Below, piece after piece: positions 8,641 to 17,717 of a stretch of DNA of 64,000 nt. Position 1 is the stretch's first letter. Every line of letters begins with the position of its first letter. The translations under genes and the position numbers were made by a program. Source of the stretch: Komagataella phaffii GS115 (Eukaryota > Ascomycota > Pichiomycetes > Pichiales > Pichiaceae); assembly GCF_000027005.1 (NCBI RefSeq), contig NC_012963.1:2542001-2606000 (forward strand), given 5' to 3'. Below the pieces are notes generated by a model. It had not been told where the DNA came from. It did not search any database and worked only from the letters and a program-made list of their open reading frames with translations.

Positions 8641-10152
8641 ATGGGAAAGCCAAATACTGTATATTCGTCGACTGTGGAAGGTCCACCTTCCACTGAACAG
8701 CTCAATGAACAGCTCAATGAACAGCTCAATGAACAGCTCAATGAACAGCCAGAGGAACAAACCATAGAAGACGAGGACCTGTCGATTTTAACAGACTCCG
8801 AAGCTGAAGTAGGGGAATTTGTTAGAAAGTACGGTGATATCAATTTCAAGTACATTAGGAAACCGAAGGGCTCTGTTTGGTTCATACGGCCTCACGCTTT
8901 GAATTTCTTCAAGGATGGTGTGTTGTATCGTACGAAAGAGGAGAGAACCTCCGGTAAGACAGAATTGTTCCTGGATCTGATGTACGTGGGAATTATTGCA
9001 AACCTCGCTGGCTCGGCCTGCGAGGAAGCTACGATGGGGGCTCTCCTGAAATATGCTCTACTATTTATCCCCGCCTGGGTTGTATGGAGTGACATCAAAG
9101 ATTTCACAAACTACTATTATAATGAGGATTTGTCTCAAAAACTCTATATATTGTGGATTCTGGTCCTCCTGACATTGTTCGCCAACTCAAATGGGGAGCT
9201 GTTAGAGGGTCGTAAGGGGGCAGCATTCACGATTGTTCCTTATATTCTCTGCAGACTGTCTCTTGCATTCAGTTTGTTGCTCTATTCGTGTTTCATTCCC
9301 CAACATCGGGTTCAGATGAGAATCTACGCCGTTACTATACTTGTTACCAGCTCGTTATGGGTTCCCGTCATATTTGTCTCCACAAGATCAAAGATTATTC
9401 TTGCAGTGGTAACAATCGTTCTGGAACAGGTGTGTTTCTGTGTATGCTATCACCCAGCAACCAAGAAAGCCCTCAAATTGCGAATGTCTACGGCTCTAAA
9501 CATTGAGCACGAAGTAGAGAGGTTTGGAGTTTTCGTCACTATTGCCGTAGGTGAATTCCTATATAAGGTTGTTGCGGAGGGGCCATTGGGTGCCGGGTTT
9601 AGCTTAAAATTTGTCAGAGGAATCCTTCTGTTGCTTATTGCATATGACCTCTTCTGGATATATCAGAACGGATCCACAGCAACAAAGGCTACTCATGCTC
9701 TACGACGCAATGGTTGGACGGCTATTAGCTGGATTTATTTCCACCTCCCTCTTGTAGGTGGACTGGTCCTTGCTGCTGATGCGGGAGGCGATATTGCTTC
9801 TTCTGATTTTGCCTCAATATCAGAGCGATTGGCAACTTCACACGAAGAACAAAAAAAGCTGTTTGTGTTGTCGCTTTTTTTTACTGGAGGTTTATGTGTT
9901 GTATTGATTTGTATCGGTGTTCTTGCATTGCTGGATTTACCCCACGATCCCCCAAAGATGCACATCCTTCCAAGATTTTGGAGAGTTATATGGAGAATAC
10001 CGGCTGGAGTACTGATTCTTCTATTAAGTTTTGCTCATCTGGATTTTACTGTTTTGATGGGAGCGGTTACAGGAATCCTTACAGCTTTGCTAATATACGA
10101 AAGTATTGTATTAACTCCAAGAGAAAACTTGGGATACCTATGTGAAAATTAG
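8641..10152 (+). CDS. LtrA-family multi-pass membrane protein
   Basis: A 503-residue membrane protein of the LtrA (low temperature requirement A) family, known in bacteria and in many fungi; the molecular function is not established. Family marks are RTSGKTELFLDLMYVGIIANL before the first membrane span and HEVERFGVFVTIAVGEFLYKVV in the middle. I count roughly ten hydrophobic spans from residue 115 to the end. The N-terminal 90 residues are cytosolic-type, acidic and Gln/Glu-rich, with a four-fold repeat of EQLN. The first ATG (8641) was used because upstream in-frame codons contain none. It converges on the VHT1-like permease with one base between the stops. No regulatory site is evident. Confidence 0.75.
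   Translation: MGKPNTVYSSTVEGPPSTEQLNEQLNEQLNEQLNEQPEEQTIEDEDLSILTDSEAEVGEFVRKYGDINFKYIRKPKGSVWFIRPHALNFFKDGVLYRTKEERTSGKTELFLDLMYVGIIANLAGSACEEATMGALLKYALLFIPAWVVWSDIKDFTNYYYNEDLSQKLYILWILVLLTLFANSNGELLEGRKGAAFTIVPYILCRLSLAFSLLLYSCFIPQHRVQMRIYAVTILVTSSLWVPVIFVSTRSKIILAVVTIVLEQVCFCVCYHPATKKALKLRMSTALNIEHEVERFGVFVTIAVGEFLYKVVAEGPLGAGFSLKFVRGILLLLIAYDLFWIYQNGSTATKATHALRRNGWTAISWIYFHLPLVGGLVLAADAGGDIASSDFASISERLATSHEEQKKLFVLSLFFTGGLCVVLICIGVLALLDLPHDPPKMHILPRFWRVIWRIPAGVLILLLSFAHLDFTVLMGAVTGILTALLIYESIVLTPRENLGYLCEN
8695..8748 (+). repeat. 12-bp tandem repeat (GAACAGCTCAAT), 4.5 copies
   Basis: Perfect 12-bp units at 8695-8706, 8707-8718, 8719-8730 and 8731-8742, then GAACAG at 8743-8748. It is in frame and encodes EQLN repeats in the N-terminal region of the LtrA-family protein. 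Being in frame and perfect, it is likely to vary in copy number between strains. Confidence 0.95.
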
Positions 10153-10153
10153 A

Positions 10154-11944
10154 TTAGTCCTGTTTGTCAAAATCGGCGGAGCTGTCCTCTTGGTGTAGGC
10201 CAATGGGTTCTCTATCGGTTTCTGAGTTATAAAGTATAATTCCATTGTTAGCACATTCTCTCTTTTCATCTCTCTTGTAGAAATACAGAACAACAAAAGT
10301 CCAAACGATAAGACTGAAGGCTGCACATGCAGTAAACGTGAAACCTTTGAGGAACCTGGGTGCTTCAACTGTCTTCCAAACCAGCACAGATATGAATGCA
10401 GTACTTGTTTGAGCAAGCATGTTCATCACAACCAACATAATAGCCCTCTTTTGTGGATCCCTTCGACAGATATCGTTCATCCAAGAATAAAGAACTGGTG
10501 CCATAGCCCATCCAAAGTATTGCAAACAAAAGGCAAACCACTTAGCTCTTTCGGGAACATGCCACACTGCTAGAATAACATTACCAGCAATGTTGAACAC
10601 TTGGGAGAACAATATTGCCTGCCAACGGGAATGGAATAAATCAGCATACGAGCAGGTTATAAATAACCACAGTAAACCAAGACCAGGTGTCAATGCAGTC
10701 ATCTGCTGTTTCTGTCCGGGATCAAAACGACGACTTCCATCACTGTTCCTTAAAGAATCAATCCACAACACGTATGATCCTGAAGTACCGTTATTATTAT
10801 TCCAGCAAAAGACGTTCCAGAGAGTCAATACATATATGTGCCAGGAGGAGAGAATTGATTTCCACAGATCCAGTTTGAAAAGTGACTTGAACAACTCTTT
10901 GTGATTCACTTGTGGAATTGTGGCAGTACGATTTCTCTTCAAACGCCTTCTTGCGATTTGGATGTCTTTATCAGAAAGGAAAATGGAATAACAGTTTTCT
11001 GGTGTACCGGGGATCATGTAGAATCCAATCAATCCAACAGCAATCGAAACAACACCATCAATGATAAAGATCCATTTCCAAGCCTCCAGTCCATTGAGTC
11101 CATCCAAATTGTCCACAATCGCACCTGAAAGCAAACCGGAAGTCAATAAGCCCAAGTATTGACCCAAGTAATACACCATTGATCTTCTCGAGATCTCATC
11201 AACAGTGTACCAGGAACCAAACAAGTATTGATAGGCCAAATAAGAAGGCGCCTCAAAGACACCAATAAAGAATCTGAGGGCTTTCAGCTGAGGAACGTTT
11301 TCAACCCTGTAAATTGCAACGGTGACGATCGACCAGGCAATATCCAAAGAGGGAAGCACGTAATTCAAAGGAACACCGTACAAAATGTACATGAAGGGAA
11401 TCTGAAATATAATTGAACCAATGGTAAACATAACCTGAGTATTAACCAAATCATTACCTACCATTCCAATTCCTTCCTTCAGACCACCAATATAAGCGTT
11501 ATTGATATTCGTCTGGTCCAGGTATTTAACCCAATAGGCCATCAAAGAATACAAAGTCAGAAGAACATCAATTTTCAGGATGACTCTTCTCTCTTCAGGT
11601 GTATCTGTCTCATTGAACCATTTGTACCATTTGTGTTTCTTTCTATAAGTTTTGTTGACTCTGTATTCGTACTCATCGAAGAAGTTCCACCATTTCCTAT
11701 TCTTTTCGTCTCTGTACTCCACGGGAGACACTTCATCCTGTAGTTTAGCCTCACGAAGCAGCCAAGCTTCATCCTCAACTTCATCAGGAACTTCCCTGCG
11801 GACAGGCAAGAAACCCCACTTCAAACGACGGAATGGAACTACCACCGTACGATAAAAATATGAGTGAGACTCATCAGCCTGTTCCACTTCTACCTCTTTC
11901 TCTCTTTCTAGAACCTCGTTTTTCTTAGAAGAAGTTGAAGACAT
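10154..11944 (-). CDS. Vht1/Dal5-family permease (possible biotin importer)
   Basis: A 596-residue major facilitator of the anion:cation symporter (Dal5) group. A cytosolic N-terminal region of about 115 residues precedes about 12 membrane spans; the C-terminal tail is polar. LKIDVLLTLYSLMAYWVKYLDQTNINNAYIGGLKEG at the first span and FFIGVFEAPSYLAYQYLFGSWY around spans 4-5 are typical of the group. The long N-terminus and YWVKYLDQTNINNAY fit Vht1, the plasma-membrane proton-biotin symporter (593 residues in S. cerevisiae), better than Dal5 or Fen2. Substrate is still inference. The frame opens at a TTG two codons earlier; the ATG is at 11942-11944. A TATA-like sequence lies 41 bp upstream and a CACGTG about 125 bp upstream. 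Confidence 0.7.
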   Translation of the reverse strand: MSSTSSKKNEVLEREKEVEVEQADESHSYFYRTVVVPFRRLKWGFLPVRREVPDEVEDEAWLLREAKLQDEVSPVEYRDEKNRKWWNFFDEYEYRVNKTYRKKHKWYKWFNETDTPEERRVILKIDVLLTLYSLMAYWVKYLDQTNINNAYIGGLKEGIGMVGNDLVNTQVMFTIGSIIFQIPFMYILYGVPLNYVLPSLDIAWSIVTVAIYRVENVPQLKALRFFIGVFEAPSYLAYQYLFGSWYTVDEISRRSMVYYLGQYLGLLTSGLLSGAIVDNLDGLNGLEAWKWIFIIDGVVSIAVGLIGFYMIPGTPENCYSIFLSDKDIQIARRRLKRNRTATIPQVNHKELFKSLFKLDLWKSILSSWHIYVLTLWNVFCWNNNNGTSGSYVLWIDSLRNSDGSRRFDPGQKQQMTALTPGLGLLWLFITCSYADLFHSRWQAILFSQVFNIAGNVILAVWHVPERAKWFAFCLQYFGWAMAPVLYSWMNDICRRDPQKRAIMLVVMNMLAQTSTAFISVLVWKTVEAPRFLKGFTFTACAAFSLIVWTFVVLYFYKRDEKRECANNGIILYNSETDREPIGLHQEDSSADFDKQD

Positions 11945-11984
11945 TCTCAATTGGATACAGCAACAAGGTAGGATCTGGTTGGTC

Positions 11985-11991
11985 TTTTATA
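11985..11991 (-). promoter_or_regulatory. Candidate TATA box of the Vht1-like permease
   Basis: TATAAAA on the minus strand, 41 bp upstream of the ATG of the permease gene. Confidence 0.4.
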
Positions 11992-12894
11992 GTTCATTTT
12001 TGTCATTCACATTCAGACGGAGTTGAAGTTCGGCATTAGCTGTTTTGGTAGGCAGGATCACACCTCATCACGTGTGCATCGATTTGCTCTGTTTTTCCGG
12101 CACGCTAAGCTTTTTTTTTTCAGAAATTTTCCTCAGAGTGAATATCATGCATGAGGTGACTATCCAAGACCGAGGCAGAGCGGTAGTTTTGCGTTAGCAC
12201 CCTTTAAGGGTTCAGGGTTCAATCAAGTGAATCAAAGAGTCCAGTGGCTCATTTTCAAGGAAATAAATTATTTTGATGCATCCTGGTTTTCCTGTGTATT
12301 TAATTGTTGTGGAGATTTGAGTTGGCATTTTTTACTTGGAACTGTGGCTTTCAAGAAGAACAAGTTTCTGACTGCTTCCTCCCATAAAGATAAGGATCTT
12401 GGTATGGCTTAACAATGACTACATCCAATTTGTGGTGATGCACAACTGACAGTTTTTTTTTTTAAATCATCTTCAGAAATGGCTCATCGGACAGCTAATC
12501 TAAGTGAAGATAACATGCAACATCACGGCCACAGTAAGCAAGACTGACATGTGGCATGTTTCGATGCAGGTATCAATAGCCACTGTCCTCAATTTCAATT
12601 GTCAAATGTCCAATTCTGCAATGACGTTAGTATGGTTGTAAGTTTGCCATAGTAAGTTTCTTTTGACTGTTGAAACTCGCCAAGCTGCCCAGATTTTCTG
12701 ACGTATGAGCTGTGGAAGAAGGTCACACGAGTTTGTAGCGAGTGGAGAATCTAATTGGTTTGTCGGGTCGGCTGCTCATTTTGCAGTCTCTCTGTTTCAT
12801 CCGTCTGGCACTACCCAGATTACATAATCAATCTTAAATCCGCGTTTTTCATTCCTATCAGAAAAACTCTCACCCTAAACTACTACAAGGAAGA
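11992..12894. other. Intergenic region, permease to SMD3
   Basis: About 900 bp between two divergent genes. It contains a CACGTG E-box near the permease, a T10 run and a second T run near 12450. The only open frame above 60 codons here starts at GTG and looks random. I searched by eye for tRNA and snoRNA boxes and found nothing supportable. Confidence 0.5.
12068..12074. promoter_or_regulatory. TCACGTG E-box, Cbf1/Pho4-type site
   Basis: Palindromic CACGTG preceded by T, a classical Cbf1-type core, about 125 bp upstream of the Vht1-like permease ATG. Factor and function are inferred. Confidence 0.35.
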
Positions 12895-13197
12895 ATGGCA
12901 CTTAGTATTCCAGTGAAACTTCTCAACGAAGCTCAAGGCCATATAATATCTGCTGAATTGACAAGTGGCGAGAGTTATAGAGGCAAACTGGTTGAATCTG
13001 AGGATTCCATGAATATACAACTCAAGGACGTTACATTAACAGCCCAGGACGGCAAAGTCAGTCATATGGAACAAATATTCATTAGAGGTTCTCAAATACG
13101 GTTTTTCTCTGTCCCAGAAATTCTCAAGAACGCCCCAATCTTCAATGCGAATGAAACAAAACCACAGGCTCCAATCAGAGGCCCCAGAAGGCGATGA
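12895..13197 (+). CDS. SMD3: Sm core protein D3
   Basis: A 100-residue Sm protein, part of the heptameric ring on U1, U2, U4 and U5 snRNAs in the spliceosome. The Sm1 motif spans about residues 12-42 (GHIISAELTSGESYRGKLVE), and Sm2 is IFIRGSQIRFFSVPEIL at about 62-78. The RGPRRR tail is the short basic end expected of SmD3, which in other species carries RG dipeptides. The predicted beta-barrel start, AQGHIISAELTSGE, is well kept. The ATG at 12895 agrees with the family start; there is no intron. Yeast Smd3 is 101 residues. Confidence 0.92.
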   Translation: MALSIPVKLLNEAQGHIISAELTSGESYRGKLVESEDSMNIQLKDVTLTAQDGKVSHMEQIFIRGSQIRFFSVPEILKNAPIFNANETKPQAPIRGPRRR

Positions 13198-13769
13198 GAG
13201 AGTTTTCTCAGAAAGCCGAGAAACAACAGGTCAGCAAAAGATACATTAATCAATGGAGTAGAATAATCAAATGAAAATTAGCCAAATTTTGGGTTTTTTC
13301 AGAGACCCTTTCTGTAGTTGGAGAACACCAGTCTCCATACCCTCTAGTCAACACTGCCAAAAGTTTCAGGAATGTTAGAGCCTACTGTGTACCAACCGAT
13401 ATGAGGCACACTGAGGCTCAAATTCAACCCACCAATTCACGCAGTCTCAATGGTGCCCAAGATACGATTACCCCGGGTTGTCGAATCCATTCGCTGAAAG
13501 CGCAGCCGTCCTCTTATGGGCACCTACCAACCCCGTGGATATCTTTCCACACACCCACAGGTCCCTCTTCCGTTGATCTCCGAATCCGGTACCCTGGCGG
13601 AGGTACCTGTCTCAATAACTCTTCTTTTCTCTTCGCACCCGACCCCGGGGGCCAATCATAGCGCGCCCTCGGATTCACCATCTTCGAGCATGAAAACGTT
13701 GCAAAAAAACCTTCCCCTAATCCTTCTTTTCTTTTAATAATCAACCTAGATTTAACCCAATTGCAAAAG
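13198..13769. other. Intergenic region SMD3-MIR1
   Basis: 572 bp: SMD3 3' UTR and MIR1 promoter. The half nearest MIR1 is C-rich and holds a CCAAT box. Overlapping open frames on both strands here (60-90 codons) are proline/serine low-complexity shadows without supporting features. Confidence 0.5.
13652..13656 (+). promoter_or_regulatory. CCAAT box upstream of MIR1
   Basis: GCCAATCA, 114 bp upstream of the MIR1 ATG. CCAAT is the binding core of the Hap2/3/4/5 complex, which controls many mitochondrial genes in yeasts. That it acts on MIR1 is inference. Confidence 0.35.
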
Positions 13770-14720
13770 ATGGCTTCCACCTCTTCTCCTAAAGCTGCTT
13801 ACAGCACCCCATCATACTCCCTGATTGACTATGGTTCTTTTGCCTTGGCCGGTGCCGTCGGTTGCGGTGTTACCCATGGTTCCTTGACTCCTGTTGATGT
13901 TGTCAAGACCAGAATCCAGTTGGAGCCAGCTGTGTACAACAAAGGTATGATCGGTTCTTTCAGACAAATTATTGCCAAGGAAGGAGCTGGTGCTCTTTTG
14001 ACTGGTCTGGGACCAACCATTTTGGGTTACTCTTTGCAAGGTGCCTTCAAGTTCGGTGGTTATGAATTGTTCAAGAAGACATTCATCGATGCTCTGGGTT
14101 ACGAAAGTGCTGTCACATACAAGACTCCCATCTACATCGGTTCCGCTGCTATTGCCGAGTTCTTTGCCGATATCGCTCTGTGCCCTCTGGAGGCTACCCG
14201 TATTAGACTGGTCTCTCAGCCAAATTTTGCTAACGGTTTGATCGGTGGTTTCTCAAGAATCCTCAGAGAAGAGGGTGTTGGATCTTTCTACAACGGTTTC
14301 ACTCCAATCCTGTTCAAACAAATTCCTTACAACATTGCCAAGTTCTTGACCTTCGAAATTGCCTCCGACGCTATTTTCGGTTTCGTTCCAACCCCAAAGA
14401 GTGAATTGTCTACCAGTGCTACTACTGGTATCAACTTGTTGTCTGGTGTTATTGCCGGATGTGCCGCCGCCTTTGTCTCTCAACCTGCCGATACTCTTTT
14501 GTCCAAGGTCAACAAGACCAAGAAGGCTCCTGGTCAATCCACTCTAGGTCTTTTGGCCCAGCTGGCTGGTGAGTTAGGTATCAGAGGTTCTTTCGCTGGT
14601 CTCCCAACACGTCTGGTCATGGTGGGTACCCTGACTTCCCTGCAATTCGCCATTTACGGTTCTTTGAAGAAGGCATTGGGATGTCCTCCAGCCGTCGAAC
14701 TTGGAGCTAGTGGTCATTAA
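13770..14720 (+). CDS. MIR1: Mitochondrial phosphate carrier Mir1
   Basis: A 316-residue mitochondrial carrier that imports phosphate with protons across the inner membrane for ATP synthesis. All three carrier repeats show the signature: [16 protein letters not shown] and PADTLLSK. The diagnostic phosphate-carrier segments are almost identical to yeast Mir1: [39 protein letters not shown]-type repeat 2 with [15 protein letters not shown], and [19 protein letters not shown]. Strongly biased codon choice suggests high expression. The frame begins at a TTG three codons earlier; the true ATG is at 13770. It converges on the Yra1-like gene with 108 bp between stops. Confidence 0.97.
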   Translation: MASTSSPKAAYSTPSYSLIDYGSFALAGAVGCGVTHGSLTPVDVVKTRIQLEPAVYNKGMIGSFRQIIAKEGAGALLTGLGPTILGYSLQGAFKFGGYELFKKTFIDALGYESAVTYKTPIYIGSAAIAEFFADIALCPLEATRIRLVSQPNFANGLIGGFSRILREEGVGSFYNGFTPILFKQIPYNIAKFLTFEIASDAIFGFVPTPKSELSTSATTGINLLSGVIAGCAAAFVSQPADTLLSKVNKTKKAPGQSTLGLLAQLAGELGIRGSFAGLPTRLVMVGTLTSLQFAIYGSLKKALGCPPAVELGASGH

Positions 14721-14828
14721 AGCAAACACTTCGCTGTAGATATTGTGCCGACTCCTATTACTTATATTATTATAAATACATACAACCGGTTTTTTTCTGT
14801 TTAACTTTACTTTTCATCTTTTGGACCC

Positions 14829-15512
14829 TCAATCCAAGGCCATCCCGTCGCCCGTGCTAACGGCTGGAAAGGCTTCACCAGTGGCTCCTGAGGGCTCTTC
14901 ATCCTTACTATTCTCTGCCCGACTGCCCATATAATCCTCCAGCTCTTTGTCCAAGTCTTCAGCGTTTTTAGAAGGCTGACGAACCTTCTTAGGGCCATTC
15001 TTCTTGGCTCCCTTAGGACCTTTAGGACGGCTACTCACGCCAATTCTTTCACTCAATGGGGTTTCGTGGACATGTTCAACAACCATGATTCTTCCTGCAG
15101 CAAGCTTTCCATTGAACTGTTCTATTGCCTGATTGTTGAAACTTGGTTCCTCATAACACAAATATCCAACGCCAGTTGGGTCTCCAGTGTGAGGGTTGAT
15201 ATCCAAATGGACAAAAAGAACAGGAGCAATTCGCTCAAAAAGTTGATGCAAGTCTTTCTCTGTGATTTGAAAATTCAAGTTCTTAAGCCTCAAATAATCC
15301 CTGCCATCGGCCAATCGTTCAGCCTCTGGATTTGTCCTTGGAGGAGGAGGCCCTCTCTTTGCTCGTGAAACTCTTGAAGAACGGGGTGTCCCTTTGCCTA
15401 CTCTGTTGGATTTGGAGCTGCCACGGTCCCGAGAACCTCTTGGACCCTTGGGAGGGCGAGCATCTTTGGATTCGCCAATGATTTCATCTAATGACTTTTC
15501 TAATGAAGTCAT
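14829..15512 (-). CDS. YRA1: Yra1/REF (ALY) family mRNA export adaptor
   Basis: A 227-residue REF/ALY protein that links spliced or processed mRNPs to the Mex67 export receptor. It has the full family layout: the N-terminal REF-N box SLEKSLDEIIGESK (3-16), an RG/basic segment (20-60), one RRM (about 73-147, RNP2 YLRLKNLNF, RNP1 degenerate as GVGYLCYEEP), a second basic segment, and the REF-C box EDLDKELEDYM (185-195). A 32-residue tail follows the C-box, whereas yeast Yra1 ends shortly after it. S. cerevisiae YRA1 has a long regulatory intron; here the frame is continuous. The frame is open upstream with an ATG at 15641, but the Met before SLEKSLDEII fits the family start. Yra2 is the alternative. 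Confidence 0.72.
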   Translation of the reverse strand: MTSLEKSLDEIIGESKDARPPKGPRGSRDRGSSKSNRVGKGTPRSSRVSRAKRGPPPPRTNPEAERLADGRDYLRLKNLNFQITEKDLHQLFERIAPVLFVHLDINPHTGDPTGVGYLCYEEPSFNNQAIEQFNGKLAAGRIMVVEHVHETPLSERIGVSSRPKGPKGAKKNGPKKVRQPSKNAEDLDKELEDYMGSRAENSKDEEPSGATGEAFPAVSTGDGMALD

Positions 15513-15769
15513 TGCTAGGAGTTTGGTGAAATGACGATGAGCGAGCGATGTTTTCTCTGGACGATGATGACGGATGGCATATAGGAGCAAGCCGCAAACA
15601 TGGCGCGAACGAGAAGTCAAGATCCACTTTACGCCCCGCATACTCCGTACGCACCTGGGGTTCAAGATTCATGAACATTGGAAAATGGACCAGACCTGCC
15701 CACCCCCATCTACTGCAAATTTGAGGGTATAACGAAAAGAAAACACATATAATTCTAACTGTAGTCTCT

Positions 15770-17593
15770 CTAATCTTTCTTCAAGACATTGGCGTCGCCA
15801 AAGTCAGGATTCTTCTCAAAGAGATAATTGTTACCCTTTCTCTGTTTTACCAAGTAGTCTAGATCACATAATTGCGGCCAATTAACGTACTGGTAGCCAT
15901 TCTTAACAATATAGAGCCCACTGAGACCTCCAAAAGTCAAACAAAGGCCCAAAAACTTGAGATTGTGCCATGCGAAGAGTGGTCCCCTGGGATAGAATAG
16001 TGTCAGGGCAAACAATGAAAGAGAGACAATCAACACGTAAGGGGCATATTGCACTTGGAGTGGTCGGCCATCTGTGAATGGACTAGAAATTGCCTCATAG
16101 GGTAAAAAGTTGCCCAAAAAGAGGTCGTATCCATCTTGGCGGGGTCCATCCTTGTAGTTATTCTTGATATATCTGGTAATAGAGTTGGACAAATCATACA
16201 AAGCTCCAATGGTGGTTCGTTTTCCTGTTCTTGTGTAGTCAGTTTTCAATGCTCCTGTACCAGAGTAAGAAAGGGAGACGGCATCGGCATTGTCCGCCCA
16301 GAAGTTCTGAAATTCAAAATTGAAAGCTTTATCTTGTTCCCACTGTTCAATTTCTTTGACAACGTGGCTTGAAGCTAGTTGAGATTGTAAAACACTTCTG
16401 GAGATCATTGACTGTACCACGTTGGTTCTATCTAGACAATCCATACAGTTGGTTCTAATCACAGAGGATTGCTTTTTTACCACACTTAGTTTTCCATCGT
16501 CTACAATGGCATGGAAGTAATCATCAGTAGAAAAACCCAATTGAGCCAATTCTCCAAGAAGGAGCTTCACGTTGTGCCATTGCATCTTTCGACATCGGTG
16601 GTGGAAATCAAAATAGATATACTTTAATGATGAGTCCCCCAAATTATTAACGGCCCCTTCATAAGCATTCTTGACAGGTAACTCATAACCCTTTTGGTCA
16701 ACTAAGTTTACTAAATAATTTGTACCGTATTCGGAGATTTGTTCATCAAAGTGCAACCGGGTACTCGGTAAGTTAGAGGTGCCGATGAATAAGCTCGGTT
16801 TGTATCTCAAATTGTTCACTTCAGCCCAAGAAACAGGAACAGATCCCCTTGTTTGTAAAAACGAAAAATAATGAGTCTTAGTACCTTCTGGAACTATCAG
16901 TATTTGCTCAGTTTCATTGAAATTGGCGGCATGTCCCTGAGAGTCAATCCCACGACGGAAATATCTGGTTCCTGCCCTTTGAGTGGATCTTCGGGTAATC
17001 AAACCAAAAGAAACTGGACTCCCATTAATACTGGTAGAAATAACATTGGCATACCCATAAATAAGGGGCAGTACGAAACTTTTTACTTGACTGTATTCTT
17101 TACTGAGGCTAATGAGCGGTTCACTTAAGAAACGGTTCCAAAAGAATCGCTCATCAGGGCCCAACAAACCATCAGAATCCCCATTCAAAGTTTGTCGTTG
17201 CATTGAGTTGGTCAGATCGTAGCCATAGGAGAAGTAGAGGCTGGCATTCTTCAGATGACCTCTTACCAATTCCAAGTACTTAGCGTCATCTTCGACCTGA
17301 ACTTTATGAGAAATTGGCCAAAAGGAGAAACCAACCATCCTGTAAACTTTTGATCCCTTGATAGTACCACATTCACTTCCTCCGTCTATGGTTACCAGAT
17401 AGGTGTTGCTGCTGAGTCTCAGGACACCTACAATTCCAGCAATAGATCGTAACTCTTGAGTGGAGCTTTTAATGTCTGATTTTTTCTCCACAGAAAGCCC
17501 GGATACTGTAAATCGAATAGCTGTATCATCGGACGACGCCTTATAGACAACATAATCTTTTCCTGACTCTCCAAGAATCAAAGGTTCACTCAT
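15770..17593 (-). CDS. SAC1: Sac1 phosphoinositide phosphatase
   Basis: A 607-residue PI4P phosphatase of the ER and Golgi. The Sac domain covers about residues 60-460. The catalytic motif RTNCMDCLDRTN gives C383 as nucleophile and R389 of the CX5R loop, matching C392 of yeast Sac1. Other family blocks are FWNRFLSEPLI, GLITRRSTQRAGTRYFRRGID and YIYFDFHHRCRKMQW. Two hydrophobic spans near 516-560 form the C-terminal membrane hairpin, followed by a cytosolic tail of about 45 residues. The length is close to the yeast protein (623). It is divergent from DOA1, with 124 bp between the chosen starts. Confidence 0.95.
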   Translation of the reverse strand: MSEPLILGESGKDYVVYKASSDDTAIRFTVSGLSVEKKSDIKSSTQELRSIAGIVGVLRLSSNTYLVTIDGGSECGTIKGSKVYRMVGFSFWPISHKVQVEDDAKYLELVRGHLKNASLYFSYGYDLTNSMQRQTLNGDSDGLLGPDERFFWNRFLSEPLISLSKEYSQVKSFVLPLIYGYANVISTSINGSPVSFGLITRRSTQRAGTRYFRRGIDSQGHAANFNETEQILIVPEGTKTHYFSFLQTRGSVPVSWAEVNNLRYKPSLFIGTSNLPSTRLHFDEQISEYGTNYLVNLVDQKGYELPVKNAYEGAVNNLGDSSLKYIYFDFHHRCRKMQWHNVKLLLGELAQLGFSTDDYFHAIVDDGKLSVVKKQSSVIRTNCMDCLDRTNVVQSMISRSVLQSQLASSHVVKEIEQWEQDKAFNFEFQNFWADNADAVSLSYSGTGALKTDYTRTGKRTTIGALYDLSNSITRYIKNNYKDGPRQDGYDLFLGNFLPYEAISSPFTDGRPLQVQYAPYVLIVSLSLFALTLFYPRGPLFAWHNLKFLGLCLTFGGLSGLYIVKNGYQYVNWPQLCDLDYLVKQRKGNNYLFEKNPDFGDANVLKKD

Positions 17594-17717
17594 TATCGTC
17601 GATTCCGCAATGTTTGTTGATCTTCAAACTAAGCAGTTCCTTCTAATCGCGCCATATGCTAGGCGGAGGTGTCATCGCGCAGTTCAATCTGGGATCTTTC
17701 CAAGCTTCTACGCCACC

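Noticed and set aside
13401..13780. Overlapping 70-88-codon frames upstream of MIR1
   Set aside because: Low-complexity proline/serine frames in the C-rich MIR1 promoter, on both strands and in several phases, with no conserved feature.
15513..15641. In-frame upstream ATG (15641) for the Yra1-like gene
   Set aside because: The Met before SLEKSLDEII fits the REF family start, and the 43-residue extension shows no family resemblance.
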